Assembly (NCBI GenBank): GCA_025963635.1
Contig: JAOQAK010000072.1
Coordinates: 186,001-250,000, forward strand
DNA length: 64,000 nucleotides
Direction: 5' to 3'
Source: Ferruginibacter sp.
Lineage (GTDB): Bacteria > Bacteroidota > Bacteroidia > Chitinophagales > Chitinophagaceae
Shown here: in pieces, positions 9,665-20,200 of the stretch
Layout of the letters: every line of letters begins with the position of its first letter
Position numbering within the stretch: position 1 is the first letter of the stretch
Program-made: the position numbers and the translations under genes
The notes under the pieces: generated by a model
What the model was told of the DNA's origin: nothing
Database searches by the model: none
Seen by the model: only the letters and a program-made list of their open reading frames with translations

Positions 9665-10543
9665 AAATTGACCTATCAAACTAATAACAGTCAGTTCGGA
9701 AATTATCGGGAAACCGTCGAAAATCATCCGTCAAAAAAAATAAACTTACGAATGAACAAATACTAAAACTTCCATGGCAACACTATAAAAAATCTTTCAA
9801 TTCAACAATCACAAAGAACTCCCTTGAGGACAACGGCGCTTGACCGGCTGCCGGATGATTAAATAAAATAAAGCTTAACTCCGTTCCAGGCATTTACAAC
9901 ACGAAAATTTCATACAAAATAATTTCAAAAAAAGATTGCATGAAGACCCAGACAAGATTTCACCACTTCAGCCGTGGGCCATAATGGTCTCAGGAGCATC
10001 AGCAGCGTTATAGATATGATCTTAAAATATAAAAAATATTCATTCCTCTTGCCGCAAGCATCTCGATCTTAATTACCTATGCGGTCTCTTTTTATTCCCT
10101 TTTTTTTTAATTTTTCCTCTCAACGTATCATGGGGCAAATGATGCATTTCCCCGGGGCGCCGGTCCCCATATCCTTCCGTTAATTTTCTTTTCATAACAA
10201 TAATGGAATGAAACCAATCATCTTCCGGAAGGCATGGGGAGATAGATACAAGATTTCTACTCAGGCTAAGATTTTGCAACATTTTTCATGGAACATACTT
10301 GTTTATCCCTTTATAATATATTTTTTTACCTTTGTTATTCATTCACATCACGAAAGGTCGTAGACGCCATTTTGAAACCGGTATCCTGCCTATGAAAGCA
10401 TTTATGTTATTACACTTTAATTGATGCGGAATTCCGGGGTTATGATAAACACTTCACCCAATAGTATTTTTTAAGAATATAAATCAGGAAATTGAACCTA
10501 TTCTGTATTTAACTATTTGAACATGGATTTTTAAATACAACAA
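9665..10543 (+). other. 879 bp gene-free stretch before the MEDS kinase
   Basis: No convincing coding frame is present. The longest minus-strand frame (10073-10282) has a non-protein-like composition. A TACCTTTG box (10327-10334) resembles the Bacteroidota -7 element, but the nearest upstream TTG (10299-10301) is about 25 bp away, longer than usual. If used, it would give a leader of roughly 200 bases for the kinase at 10544. Confidence 0.35.
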
Positions 10544-13081
10544 ATGACAGCACTGCGAACATCCGGAATTGAGGTATTGGGAAATATAGCCTGGGGGTCG
10601 CATTTCTGTACCTTTTATGAAACCAAACAGGATCTGCTCGATATTTTAGTCCCCTATTTTAAAGCGGGATTGGAAAACGATGAGTATTGTCTTTGGATAG
10701 TTCCTGACTCCACGCTAATTACAGTGCAGGAAGCTAAACAAGCGTTGAAACAAGCTGTTCCTGATCTTGATCATTACTTTACGAATGGAAGCATTGAAGT
10801 TTTCAAAGGGCTTGACTGGTATCTCGAAAAAGATGTGTTCGACCTGGAAAGAGTAACAAAGGCATGGGATGCAAAACTAAAAGAAGCATTGAAGAGGGGG
10901 TATATTGGAATTCGGGTTTCAGGAGATACCTATTGGCTGGGAGAAAAAGACATCTGGCAAGATTTTTTTGCTTACGAAAAGCAACTTGATGACTCCATTG
11001 TTAATAAGCCCATGCTCGTGATGTGCACCTATCCGTTGAACCAGAGCAGGGCTTCTGAATTGCTTGATGTTATGCAAGCCCACCAGTTGGCAGTAGCAAG
11101 GCGGCAGGGACGGTGGGAGCTCATGGAGACTCCCGAACTGATGCAGGCGAAGGCCGAAATAAAAAGACTCAATGAAGAGCTTGAACAAAGGGTTGCTGAG
11201 CGAACCAGCGAGCTCGAAAAAGCCATGGAGGAATTGAAATATGAGATTGCCGAACGTAAAAAATCAGAATTGCTGATCATCAGGGAGAAAGAATTATCCA
11301 ATGAAATCATTGACAGTATTCCAGGCGTGTTTATGGTACTTGATGAAGGCTTAAGGTTCGTACGTTGGAATAAAAATGTTGAACTCGTTTCAGGTTATAC
11401 TTCGAAGGAGATACTGCAACTTCATGCTATTAATGACTTTTATGATGATGTAAATGACAGGAAAACAGTACAGGGCTTTATGAAAGAAGCATTTAAAAAG
11501 GGAACTGTTCATGGTGAAGCAACTCCACACACCAAAGACGGAAGGAGAATTCCTTTTTATTTTAATACCAGGCTGATTAATTATGAAGGCAGACAATGTA
11601 TTGTATGCGCAGCTATAGATATTACCGAACGAAAACAGGCAGAGGATGCATTGCGCCGAAACGAAGATCGCATTCGGCTAATCATCAACACAATTCCCAC
11701 TATGGCATGGACCGTGCAGCCTGACGGCATCGTTGATTTCTACAACAAAGTTTGGCTGGACTATGCAGGAGAGGATGCAAGTAGAGATCCGAATGGTATC
11801 GTTCATCCGGAAGATCTCCCGGTGGTGATGGAAAAATGGCTGGTGAATATGGCTGCAGGGCAAGCTTATAAGGATGAAATGCGCTTGCGCGGGGCCGATG
11901 GCACATATCGCTGGTTTCTGGTTCGCACTGCGCCACTACGCGATGAGCAGGGAAACCTGGTTAAGTGGTATGGGGTATCGATCGATATTGAAGATAGCAA
12001 GCGGGCGGAAGATGAATTGCAGTTAGCCTACCAACGTTTATCGTATCATTTTGAAAATACGCCACTGGCGGTTATTGAATTGGACAAAGACCTGTTTATT
12101 AAACGATGGTCAAAACGTGCTGAAGAGATGTTCGGCTGGAAGGCCTCAGAAGCCCTTGGCAAGAATGTGTATCACCCCGACTTCCCAATCATTTATGATG
12201 AGGATATAAAGTCTGTGTATAAAATTAACGAGGAATTAATAGAAGGGCTTGTGAACAGGAACCTCAGTCTCAATCGCAATAACACCAAGGATGGCTCCGT
12301 AATTTATTCCGAATGGTATAATTCTGTCTTGAGAGATGAGCAAGGGAATGTAATCACTATATTGTCATTGGTACACGATGTAACGGAAAGAAAAAAGGCA
12401 GAAGAAACGCTGCTCCAATCCTACGAAGAGATAAGGCGGTTGACCAACCATCTTCAGAGCATTCGTGAGGAAGAGCGCACAAATATTGCAAGGGAAATTC
12501 ATGATGAACTGGGACAACAATTAACTGTGTTGAAAATGGAGGTGAAGGGATTGAACAAAAAACTGCATGACGCAAATGAAGGAACAAAGCAAAAAATCGG
12601 GGATATTTTAGAGCTACTAGATTCTTCTGTAAAATCGATAAGAAGAATTTCTTCAGAATTACGGCCTAGTTTGCTGGATAATCTTGGGCTGGTTGCAGCG
12701 ATGGAATGGCATTCGAAAGAATTTGAAAAAAGATGGGCTATTAAAATTGTTTTCAATGAGCCAAAAGAAGAATTGGAATTACCCGATTCGAAAAAAAATG
12801 GCCTTTTTCGTATTTTCCAGGAATCGCTGACCAATATAAGCAGGCATGCCAATGCAAATAAAATAAAGGTGTCGCTGGAAAAAAAGAGTCAACAGCTTAT
12901 TTTGAGCATTGAAGATGATGGGCAGGGATTTGAAAAAGAGAAGATTTCCGGAAAAGAAACTTTGGGGATTTTGGGAATGAAAGAACGCAGCGAGATGATG
13001 GGAGGATATTATGAGATCAACAGCATCCCGGGCAAGGGAACCATTATTATTGTAGCTGTACCGTACAATGGCAAACAATAA
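10544..13081 (+). CDS. Cytoplasmic sensor histidine kinase: MEDS, three PAS, HisKA_3, HATPase
   Basis: The protein is 845 residues with no signal peptide or membrane segment. Residues about 8-185 are a MEDS (DcmR-type) sensory domain (NIAWGSHFCTFYETKQDLLD, VSGDTYWL). A coiled coil follows (about 195-240), then three PAS domains (about 245-365, 370-485, 500-625), each ending near an ITERK-like linker. The HisKA_3 phosphoacceptor is H653 (REIHDELGQQL). The HATPase has the N-box FRIFQESLTNISRHANA and the G-box EDDGQGF. This is the NarX/DesK-type kinase class, which fits the LuxR-type regulator 14 bp downstream as its partner. The ligand is unknown. MEDS domains are thought to bind small hydrocarbon-related signals, which is family knowledge and not shown here. 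Confidence 0.92.
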   Translation: MTALRTSGIEVLGNIAWGSHFCTFYETKQDLLDILVPYFKAGLENDEYCLWIVPDSTLITVQEAKQALKQAVPDLDHYFTNGSIEVFKGLDWYLEKDVFDLERVTKAWDAKLKEALKRGYIGIRVSGDTYWLGEKDIWQDFFAYEKQLDDSIVNKPMLVMCTYPLNQSRASELLDVMQAHQLAVARRQGRWELMETPELMQAKAEIKRLNEELEQRVAERTSELEKAMEELKYEIAERKKSELLIIREKELSNEIIDSIPGVFMVLDEGLRFVRWNKNVELVSGYTSKEILQLHAINDFYDDVNDRKTVQGFMKEAFKKGTVHGEATPHTKDGRRIPFYFNTRLINYEGRQCIVCAAIDITERKQAEDALRRNEDRIRLIINTIPTMAWTVQPDGIVDFYNKVWLDYAGEDASRDPNGIVHPEDLPVVMEKWLVNMAAGQAYKDEMRLRGADGTYRWFLVRTAPLRDEQGNLVKWYGVSIDIEDSKRAEDELQLAYQRLSYHFENTPLAVIELDKDLFIKRWSKRAEEMFGWKASEALGKNVYHPDFPIIYDEDIKSVYKINEELIEGLVNRNLSLNRNNTKDGSVIYSEWYNSVLRDEQGNVITILSLVHDVTERKKAEETLLQSYEEIRRLTNHLQSIREEERTNIAREIHDELGQQLTVLKMEVKGLNKKLHDANEGTKQKIGDILELLDSSVKSIRRISSELRPSLLDNLGLVAAMEWHSKEFEKRWAIKIVFNEPKEELELPDSKKNGLFRIFQESLTNISRHANANKIKVSLEKKSQQLILSIEDDGQGFEKEKISGKETLGILGMKERSEMMGGYYEINSIPGKGTIIIVAVPYNGKQ

Positions 13082-13095
13082 CTTTATAATTTATT

Positions 13096-13731
13096 ATGAT
13101 GCATATTTTAATCGCGGATGATCATGCTGTTGTCCGTAAGGGATTAAAGCAATTGTTGCTGGAAGAATATCCTGCTTCAACGATAGAAGAAGTGGGTGAC
13201 GGGCAGGCAATAATATCAAAAGTGATCCATGAAAAGTGGGATGTGGTGATCTGTGATATCGATATGCCCGGGCGCAGCGGGCTGGATGCGATGCGGCAGA
13301 TCAAAGGAATTGATCCAAAATTACCGGTATTGATCATGAGCATATATCCTGAAGAACAATATGCAGTAAGAGTTTTAAAAGCCGGGGCAGCCGGTTATGT
13401 ATGTAAGGATACTGCCACAGAAGAACTTGTAAAAGCCGTGCAGATGGTATTGCAGGGGCGCAAGTATATTTCTCCTTCTATGGCTGAAATGATTGCTGAA
13501 GACATTGGAGGGCAGTACGACCTGGAGAAGGCATCTCATGAATCCCTTTCGGATCGCGAATTTGAAGTTTTTAAACTGATTGCTTCCGGCAAGTCAGTTT
13601 CTGAAATAGCGGAAAAGCTTTCTCTGGGCAGTACTACTGTGAGTACCCATCGGGCAAGGATACTAGTAAAAATGAATATGAGAACTAATCCTGAACTAAC
13701 GCGCTATGCGTTGGACAATAAACTAATTTGA
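13096..13731 (+). CDS. NarL/FixJ-family response regulator
   Basis: This 211-residue transcription factor has a receiver domain (1-120) with acidic pocket DD8-9 and phosphoacceptor D54 (VICDIDMPGRSG). T/S and K positions follow (LIMSIYPEE, GYVCKDTATEE). The C-terminal LuxR-type helix-turn-helix (about 145-205) reads SLSDREFEVFKLIASGKSV then TTVSTHRARILVKM. It starts 14 bp after the MEDS kinase stop and should be its cognate regulator. Two adjacent ATGs (13096 and 13099) are possible starts. Targets are unknown, and either flanking PUL is a candidate. Confidence 0.95.
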   Translation: MMHILIADDHAVVRKGLKQLLLEEYPASTIEEVGDGQAIISKVIHEKWDVVICDIDMPGRSGLDAMRQIKGIDPKLPVLIMSIYPEEQYAVRVLKAGAAGYVCKDTATEELVKAVQMVLQGRKYISPSMAEMIAEDIGGQYDLEKASHESLSDREFEVFKLIASGKSVSEIAEKLSLGSTTVSTHRARILVKMNMRTNPELTRYALDNKLI

Positions 13732-13787
13732 GATCATGCTGAAATATAAGTTTTCGATCAAGTCTTCATTTCAGATTATTCATTGTC

Positions 13788-13801
13788 CGTTCTTTAGAAC
13801 G
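13788..13801. repeat. Dispersed palindromic repeat, copy B
   Basis: CGTTC-TTTA-GAACG, preceded by CATTGTC, is a shortened version of the CCCCGTTC-TTTG-GAACGGGG element at 5619. It shares the same AATTGCC/CATTGTC-like lead-in and TTTR loop. It lies about 57 bp after the response regulator stop and could serve as its terminator hairpin. Confidence 0.5.
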
Positions 13802-14105
13802 AAAAATTAAAAAAATGCGCAGGTCTTTGCCTATAAACACATATAGGTGTCAAGCATTAAAAATACAATCCATTTCCGCGGCCCACAACGCGACACATTT
13901 TCTGTTTACATATCACTCTTAAATGATAGTGATTCTGAAATTACTATTTGCCCCACTGTACCGCCCACTTGTTATTCATATTTACAACTACACAATTTAT
14001 CATAATTACAACTACATCCTCTCTTAGTGAATGGTAGTTACTTTACATGGTCCATGTTTAAAAACTAAAATCCATGAAAAGCCTTTTTATGCATAATCCA
14101 CAATA

Positions 14106-14200
14106 ACAAAATCTTTACCAGTAATATAAACTTTGGTAAGCAGCCTTGATAAAGATCCGCAGGCACGCTCTCACGCTTGGCAGCTGCAAAATCTTTACCA
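14106..14200. repeat. 14-nt direct repeat pair CAAAATCTTTACCA
   Basis: Identical 14-mers occur at 14106-14119 and 14187-14200, 81 bp apart, upstream of the PAS kinase gene. TTTGGTAAGCAG after the first copy and CTGCTTA after the second are partly complementary. It could be a regulator-binding pair or a small duplication scar. Confidence 0.4.
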
Positions 14201-14336
14201 CGACTGCTTATTTTTTCCAGGAGTAAATAGACATCACTTAATGAAAACCAGTTTGATTTTGACGGATTCACGAACAGGACCAGCCAGCTTTTTAAAAGGC
14301 ATCATTAAAATCACGTATATAGAATAGGATTACAAT

Positions 14337-16514
14337 ATGAAAGAACCGTTAAGAATATTAATGCTTGAGGGTGACACTACCATTGCAAGGCTTACGATAC
14401 GACTGCTTTTCAAGGAGAATTTAAATTGTGTGTTCAATTTGGCAATGGATAAAGATGCCTACCTGCAGGCCCTTGGCGAATTCAATCCAACGGTCATTGT
14501 GTCTGGCAGTTCCTTGCCAGAATTTAATTCAGAAGCCGCATGCGCAATAGCCCGTCAACGACTCCCGGATATTCCGTTCATAGTGATAATAGAACCGGTA
14601 TCGGAAGAATTTGTAGCAGACATTATTAATATTGGAGTGGATGATTATATTCTCAGAGACCGGATTGCAAGATTGCCCGCAGCCATAATTACTGCAATAG
14701 AAAAGCGGAAAACAGAACGGCAAAAAAGGGAAACAGAAGAGATAATATTAAGATCCGAAGCCAATCTAAGGGTGATTTTTGAAAATACGTCTGAAGGATT
14801 TTTACTACTCGACAGCGATGGGATTATTATTGCCTTTAACAACAAAGCGACCAGGTATACTCTTTTTGGCAGGGGAAAAGAATTTAAAATTGGTCTTTCG
14901 ATTTACGATTTAATTGAAAAATCACAAAGAGATTTTTTTCAGGAAATTATCGCAAAAGCCTTCAATGGAGAGAGTATTCAATACGATCGTTGTTATGAAA
15001 TGGAAAAAGGCAATATTGTCTGGATTGATTTTTCAGTAACTCCGGTCGTGGAGTCCAACCAGGTAAAAGGTATTTGCATAACCGGACGGGACATTACCGA
15101 AAGGAAAAAAAATGAGCAGGAACGGGAATTTGATCGAAACAACCTCAGAGCTTTAATAAATAATACCAGTGACCCTATGTGGAGTGTTGACAGGGACTTT
15201 AAATTAATTACTTCCAATGATGCCTTTGACAACATGATGAAGGCTATCTCCGGCAAAACCGTTGTAAAAGGAAGTAATCTTCTCAAAAGTGGCTTCAGCA
15301 AAGAACAATTGAATCGCTTTCGTGAATATTATGAACGTGCATTTTCCGGGGAAAGCTTTAAAATAATTGAACATGCAGCCTTCCCCGAAGATGCATGGTC
15401 AGAAATTTCCTTTTATTCTATCTTTAGTGGAGTTACTATCATTGGAGTTGCATGTTCTTCCCGCGACATTACAAGAAGAAAAAAAGCAGAAAGAGAAATC
15501 GTTGATTATAAAAATGCATTGGACCAGTCGTGTATCGTGACTATTACCGACGAGAAAGGGATCATACAATATGCGAACGATAATTTTTGTAAAATTTCCG
15601 GATATTCAGCTGCGGAACTTGTGGGGCAGAACCACCGTATCGTTAAATCAGGGTATCATCCTGAGGCATTTATGAAAGATTTATGGGCAACGGTTTCCGA
15701 TGGCAAAATTTGGAGGGGTGAATTATGCAATAAAGCAAAAACGGGAACCTTGTATTGGGTAGATGCCACCTTTATTCCTTTTTTAAATGATCAGGATAAA
15801 CCAGTTCAATATATTGAAATATCAAATGACATAACAGAAAAAAAATTGATGGCAGAGGAAATAGTAGAACAAAAAATTCAGGAACAAAAGAAAATAGTAA
15901 GAACCATTATCAAGGCCCGGGAAAAAGAGAGAAACCATGTGGGCCTGGAACTTCATGACAATATAAACCAGCTCTTAGCGAGCGCAAAGATGTCCCTATG
16001 CCTGACTGCGCATGTAAACGAGGAAATTAATGACTTGATTAAATATCCGATTGAGCTGATCGACAATACGATGGAAGAAATCCGTTTATTATGCAGCAAT
16101 CTTGTAACGCCGCTTAAAAATGTTGACTTGGAAGAACTCGTCTGGGAGCTTCTCAGGTCACTTGATCCCAATGAAATTATTAAGAAAAAGTTTACCTATT
16201 CTGTGTCGAACTCCGATTCAAAAAGATTTCTTTCTGCTGATCTTAAATTAAATATATACAGGATCATACAGGAGCAAATGAATAACATACTGAAATATTC
16301 AGAAGCAAAAAATGTAGACATTTCCATTAAGGTGGAAGGTAATACGATGAAGGTTTCTATAGTGGATGATGGCAAAGGATTTGATGTTAAAAGAACCAGG
16401 CATGGTATCGGCATTTCAAATATGATTAGCAGGATTGAAACCTATAACGGCAAAGTGAGCATTATAAGTAGTTTGGGTAAAGGATGCAGAATAAGTATTA
16501 AAATACCTGGTTAA
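14337..16514 (+). CDS. Sensor histidine kinase with degenerate receiver, three PAS, HisKA_3, HATPase
   Basis: The protein is 725 residues and cytoplasmic. Residues 1-128 have a receiver fold (LRILMLEGDTTIARL, GVDDYILRDRIARLPAAI). However, the phosphoacceptor position of the usual LSDYSLP motif reads VIVSGSSLPEF, with Gly/Ser in place of Asp, so it is probably a pseudo-receiver used for protein contacts. PAS domains lie at about 150-265, 268-385 and 390-510. The third (FHPEAFM-like YHPEAFMKDLWATVSDGKIW) resembles the Aer/redox PAS class. HisKA_3 carries H540 (LELHDNINQLLA), with HATPase at about 630-725 (VDDGKGFD, GIGISNM). There is no partner regulator next to it; the NarL-type protein at 13096 is the closest candidate. 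The kinase family is certain. Confidence 0.92.
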   Translation: MKEPLRILMLEGDTTIARLTIRLLFKENLNCVFNLAMDKDAYLQALGEFNPTVIVSGSSLPEFNSEAACAIARQRLPDIPFIVIIEPVSEEFVADIINIGVDDYILRDRIARLPAAIITAIEKRKTERQKRETEEIILRSEANLRVIFENTSEGFLLLDSDGIIIAFNNKATRYTLFGRGKEFKIGLSIYDLIEKSQRDFFQEIIAKAFNGESIQYDRCYEMEKGNIVWIDFSVTPVVESNQVKGICITGRDITERKKNEQEREFDRNNLRALINNTSDPMWSVDRDFKLITSNDAFDNMMKAISGKTVVKGSNLLKSGFSKEQLNRFREYYERAFSGESFKIIEHAAFPEDAWSEISFYSIFSGVTIIGVACSSRDITRRKKAEREIVDYKNALDQSCIVTITDEKGIIQYANDNFCKISGYSAAELVGQNHRIVKSGYHPEAFMKDLWATVSDGKIWRGELCNKAKTGTLYWVDATFIPFLNDQDKPVQYIEISNDITEKKLMAEEIVEQKIQEQKKIVRTIIKAREKERNHVGLELHDNINQLLASAKMSLCLTAHVNEEINDLIKYPIELIDNTMEEIRLLCSNLVTPLKNVDLEELVWELLRSLDPNEIIKKKFTYSVSNSDSKRFLSADLKLNIYRIIQEQMNNILKYSEAKNVDISIKVEGNTMKVSIVDDGKGFDVKRTRHGIGISNMISRIETYNGKVSIISSLGKGCRISIKIPG

Positions 16515-16831
16515 TCATTCGCAGCGCTTACTCAGTTAACAGACAAGGGTTTTCCTTGCAGGTATCTTAACCGCCAAACATCGCCTGTCGGCAATTTAGA
16601 TAGAGGCCCCAAACAAGTTCTCAATCCATCAGCGCTCATCAGGAGATCACCGCAAATACCTCCAAACGATTCATTTTATTTCTCCGATTTCGTGATCCAC
16701 AAAACGCTTCAGCAAGTGCACAGAAACATTATGGGAAGAGAAGATTACTAAACAAGCTAAGGAAGAAATATTTCCCATATCGGTTTAATGCTAACCAACG
16801 CTTTATGTGAAATAATTTGCAGGAAAGTATT

Positions 16832-16877
16832 ATTAATTGTTTATTAATCCTTTATTATTTGCCACCAGCTAGTTTGG
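16832..16877 (+). promoter_or_regulatory. Promoter-like element, upstream copy
   Basis: This copy shares a 19-nt core, TTTATTAATCCTTTATTAT (16840-16858), with the copy at 17178. A TAGTTTGG box begins exactly 30 nt after the core start, the same spacing as TAGTTTTG in the other copy. It is 337 bp upstream of the matching copy. It may be an alternative promoter or an older duplicated one. Confidence 0.45.
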
Positions 16878-17168
16878 GCAATCTTATTCTACCGGCGCTA
16901 CAATTTTTCCACATGCCATTGAGATGGCATCCACATTTAATATTAATCTTATCAAAGAGGTTGGTAAGGCAACAGCGATTCCACCAATAATGTATCCATC
17001 AATCATGCAGAAATAGTGTGTTTTTTACGGATGGCTTTTACTTAAAGAAGGGTATAAGAGGCTGATCCGGAAAAAACAAAATCACCTTTTTGGGAGAAAA
17101 AAATGTTTTTTATTGTTGAACTTGTTGATAATCAAGGATACTATTTAATTATTGTAAAAATAATTCGG

Positions 17169-17217
17169 TGTTAATTTTTTATTAATCCTTTATTATCTCG
17201 CCAAACATAGTTTTGCC
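17169..17217 (+). promoter_or_regulatory. Probable promoter of the large PUL
   Basis: TAGTTTTG (17208-17215) matches the Bacteroidota -7 consensus TAnnTTTG. TTA of the core repeat (about 17182) sits near the -33 position. The box lies about 41 bp upstream of the susC ATG at 17257. Promoter identity is inferred from consensus and position. Confidence 0.55.
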
Positions 17218-17256
17218 CCGCGCTATTTAGAATATTAAACCAAAAAAACAAATATT

Positions 17257-20200
17257 ATGCGATTGCACTTCAGCTTGTTAGCCCTCCTGCTAACTTTTTT
17301 TACCACGACCTACTGCCAACAAATCCCTATTTCAGGAAAAGTTACTGACGAAAAAGGCCTGCCACTTGCCGGGGCCGTTGTTTATGTTAAAGGCGGCAAA
17401 ACCCAAACCATTACAAAAGAGGATGGTACCTTTTCAATTAATGTAACCAATGCCAGTGATGTATTGGTGGCATCCAGCATCAACCGCACACCCGTTGAAA
17501 TCAAACTAAACGGAAAGCGCCAGGTAAGTATCTCCCTCGTTACCATCACCAAATCAATGGACGAAGTTATTGTGGTTTCTGCGTTGGGCATTGCCCGAAC
17601 ACAAAAATCATTAACCTACGCATCACAAACAGTAAAAACAGAGTCGCTGACAGAAGCCAGGGATTTAAATGTTCTTAGTGGTCTGGCTGGAAAAGTAGCC
17701 GGTCTGCAGATTACAGGAACCGGCCAGCCGGGTGGAAGCGCCCGCCTTACATTACGGGGCGACAATTCTCTTTCAGGTTCAAACCAGCCCCTGATCGTAG
17801 TGGACGGTGTGCCTTTAGACAATCCTGCGGGAGATGCAGGCGGATACCTTGATTATGGCAATCCCGCGGGCAGTATCAACCCGGATGATATAGAATCCAT
17901 CACCGTATTAAAAGGGCCCAACGGAGCAGCGCTATATGGCGCAAAAGCTGCAAATGGCGCCATTTTGATTACCCTTAAGAAGGGAAAACCAGGCGGCGAC
18001 GGCACCCTGGGTATTGATGTAAACCAAAGTACGCAGTTTTATAAAATAACGGCGTTCCCGGAATACCAGAATGTATATGGAGAAGGATCTGCCATGAGGT
18101 ATGCCGCTAATAGTGGTAATAATGTAAATCAAACCAACTTTGGCGTAAATATGGGAACCAGTAACCAGTCATGGGGCGCCGCAATGCTGGGACAGCCTTT
18201 TAATGATTTTTCTGGTAAGCCAATAGAGGGTGGATATGTTCCCCAGCCTAATAATGTAAGTGATCTTTACCAAAACAGTTTTACCTCATCAACAAATCTT
18301 TCCATCAGTAAATCAGATGCCAACTCGGCATTCAGGCTTTCCTATGGTTTCACAAAAGGCAATGATGCCATTGATAACCTGAACAAATTAAAGAAACATA
18401 CCCTTCTTCTTACCGCTTCAAGAAATCTTGGATCAAAAATTAAAATAAGTACGAGGGTGTCTTATATCAATACGAATACCCAAAACCGTATGCCCAAAGG
18501 ACTGAGTGTTGAAAATCCGTTGGCCCTGTATGTGTATATGACCCGTAGCACGAGGCTCAGTGGATTTATGCCCTACAAAGATGCAAACGGTAATTCCATT
18601 GCCACAGGCCAGGTAAACGACACGGAAAATCCTTTTTGGTCTATTTATGCCGATAAAAATGAGGATACCCGTGCCGCGTTAAACGGGGGTATAACAGCCG
18701 AGGTTAGCCTGACATCGGCTTTAAAATTCAGGGGGCAAATTGTAGGGGATCTGGCTACCTCAGAAAACTATATTTATAAAGAGCTCGGATCCAGGAAAAC
18801 AAAGGATGGCTTCTATTCAAATGATTTAAGAAGACAAAATAACTGGTATTATGAAGGCTTGATGATGTATAACAAGAAACTACATCCAAATCTTTCTTTT
18901 GATGCGCTTGCAGGAGTTAGTATGAGCAATAATAATACATTGGACAGGGCCGCCTCAATAAGCGCTTTGCTTGTACATGAAATGCCTAGCATCGGTAATG
19001 CCAATTCGGTACCAACGGCGAGCGAATCGCTGTTAAGAGCAAAGCAGCAATCAGCTTTTGCCAAAGCATCCTTCGGGTTTAAAGATTTTTTATACCTGGA
19101 TGTTTCCGGCCGTAATGAGTGGTCTTCCAGCCTTCCGGTGGCAAATAATTCCTTCTTTTATTCGATGATAGGTGGTGGATTTGTTTTCTCTGAATTTATT
19201 CACAATAAAAATCTGTTATCCTCTGGTAAACTGAGGCTGAATTACGCGAAAGTGGGCAATAGTACAGGTGCTTACCAATTAACAAACACCTATTCTCCCC
19301 AGGGTTTATATATGGGCAGCCCCTATCTTGCTTATACCACTACTCTTAAGAATGCTGATCTGAAACCTGAACAAAGTATTTCAAAAGAAATCGGGCTTGA
19401 TCTTTCATTGTTTAAAAACAAGGTGGGTATCAGCGCCACTTATTATCAGAACAGTAATATCAACCAGATACTTACAGCACAAACTGCTTATGAAAGTGGT
19501 TATACCGGCAGGGTGGTAAATGCAGGAGAAATCCAGAATAAAGGATTTGAATTGAGTATTAATGCCGCACCTGTACAAACTAAAAAGTTTACCTGGAGAT
19601 CAACGGTGAATTTTGCTACCAATAAGAGCCTGGTAGTTTCTCTTATACCCGGAGTGAACAAGTTGCAATTGGGGCAAAAATTAAATATGACAGTAAATGC
19701 GCTGGTAGGCCAGCCTTATGGTATTCAAATGGGTAACCGGCCTTATCGTATTGGTGATACCATTCTTGTTTCAACCGGCGGAAGGGCCATCGTACAAACC
19801 AATGTGATCACTGGTAACCCCCGCCCGAAATGGACAGGTGGTTTTCAAAATACATTCACCTATGGTGCTTTCAGCTTGCAGGTTACAGCAACAGTTAAAT
19901 GGGGTGGCGTAGTATTTTCTGAATCCTATGGCCGGGCTATGTTCCAGGGAACCACTGTAAAAAGCCTCGAAGGAAGAGATGATTGGTATTTCAGCAGCAA
20001 TATATTGGGTGAATCTGATGCTGAAAGACGCAATCAAGGTCAAATCGTTGGTACTACCACTACCCGCTATTGGGATTCTGTACGTAATAAAGGCCTGACA
20101 TATCCAAATGCCTACCTCCAGAAAGTAAACCCGGTAACAGGTGTGCCACTTGTTGATAAGGACGGAAATTATATAGTGGGGAGTCCATTTATTGGCGAGG

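Larger units (their letters stand above)
13732..14336 (+). other. 605 bp intergenic region before the second kinase
   Basis: This region holds dispersed repeat copy B, a 14-nt direct repeat and A/T-rich sequence. The small frames at 14065-14327 lack protein-like composition. No strong promoter match was identified. Confidence 0.4.
16515..17256 (+). other. 742 bp upstream region of the second susC
   Basis: This is a long noncoding leader in front of the large PUL. It contains a duplicated promoter-like element (described separately) and a small hairpin TGCCAT-TGAG-ATGGCA at 16914-16929. No protein-like frame was found. Confidence 0.5.

Noticed and set aside
10073..10282. 69-codon minus-strand frame upstream of the MEDS kinase
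   Set aside because: Basic and His-rich composition, with no homology features and no operon context.
16914..16929. TGCCAT-TGAG-ATGGCA hairpin as a terminator
   Set aside because: Short stem, no T-run, and about 400 bp after the preceding gene; left as a minor intergenic feature.
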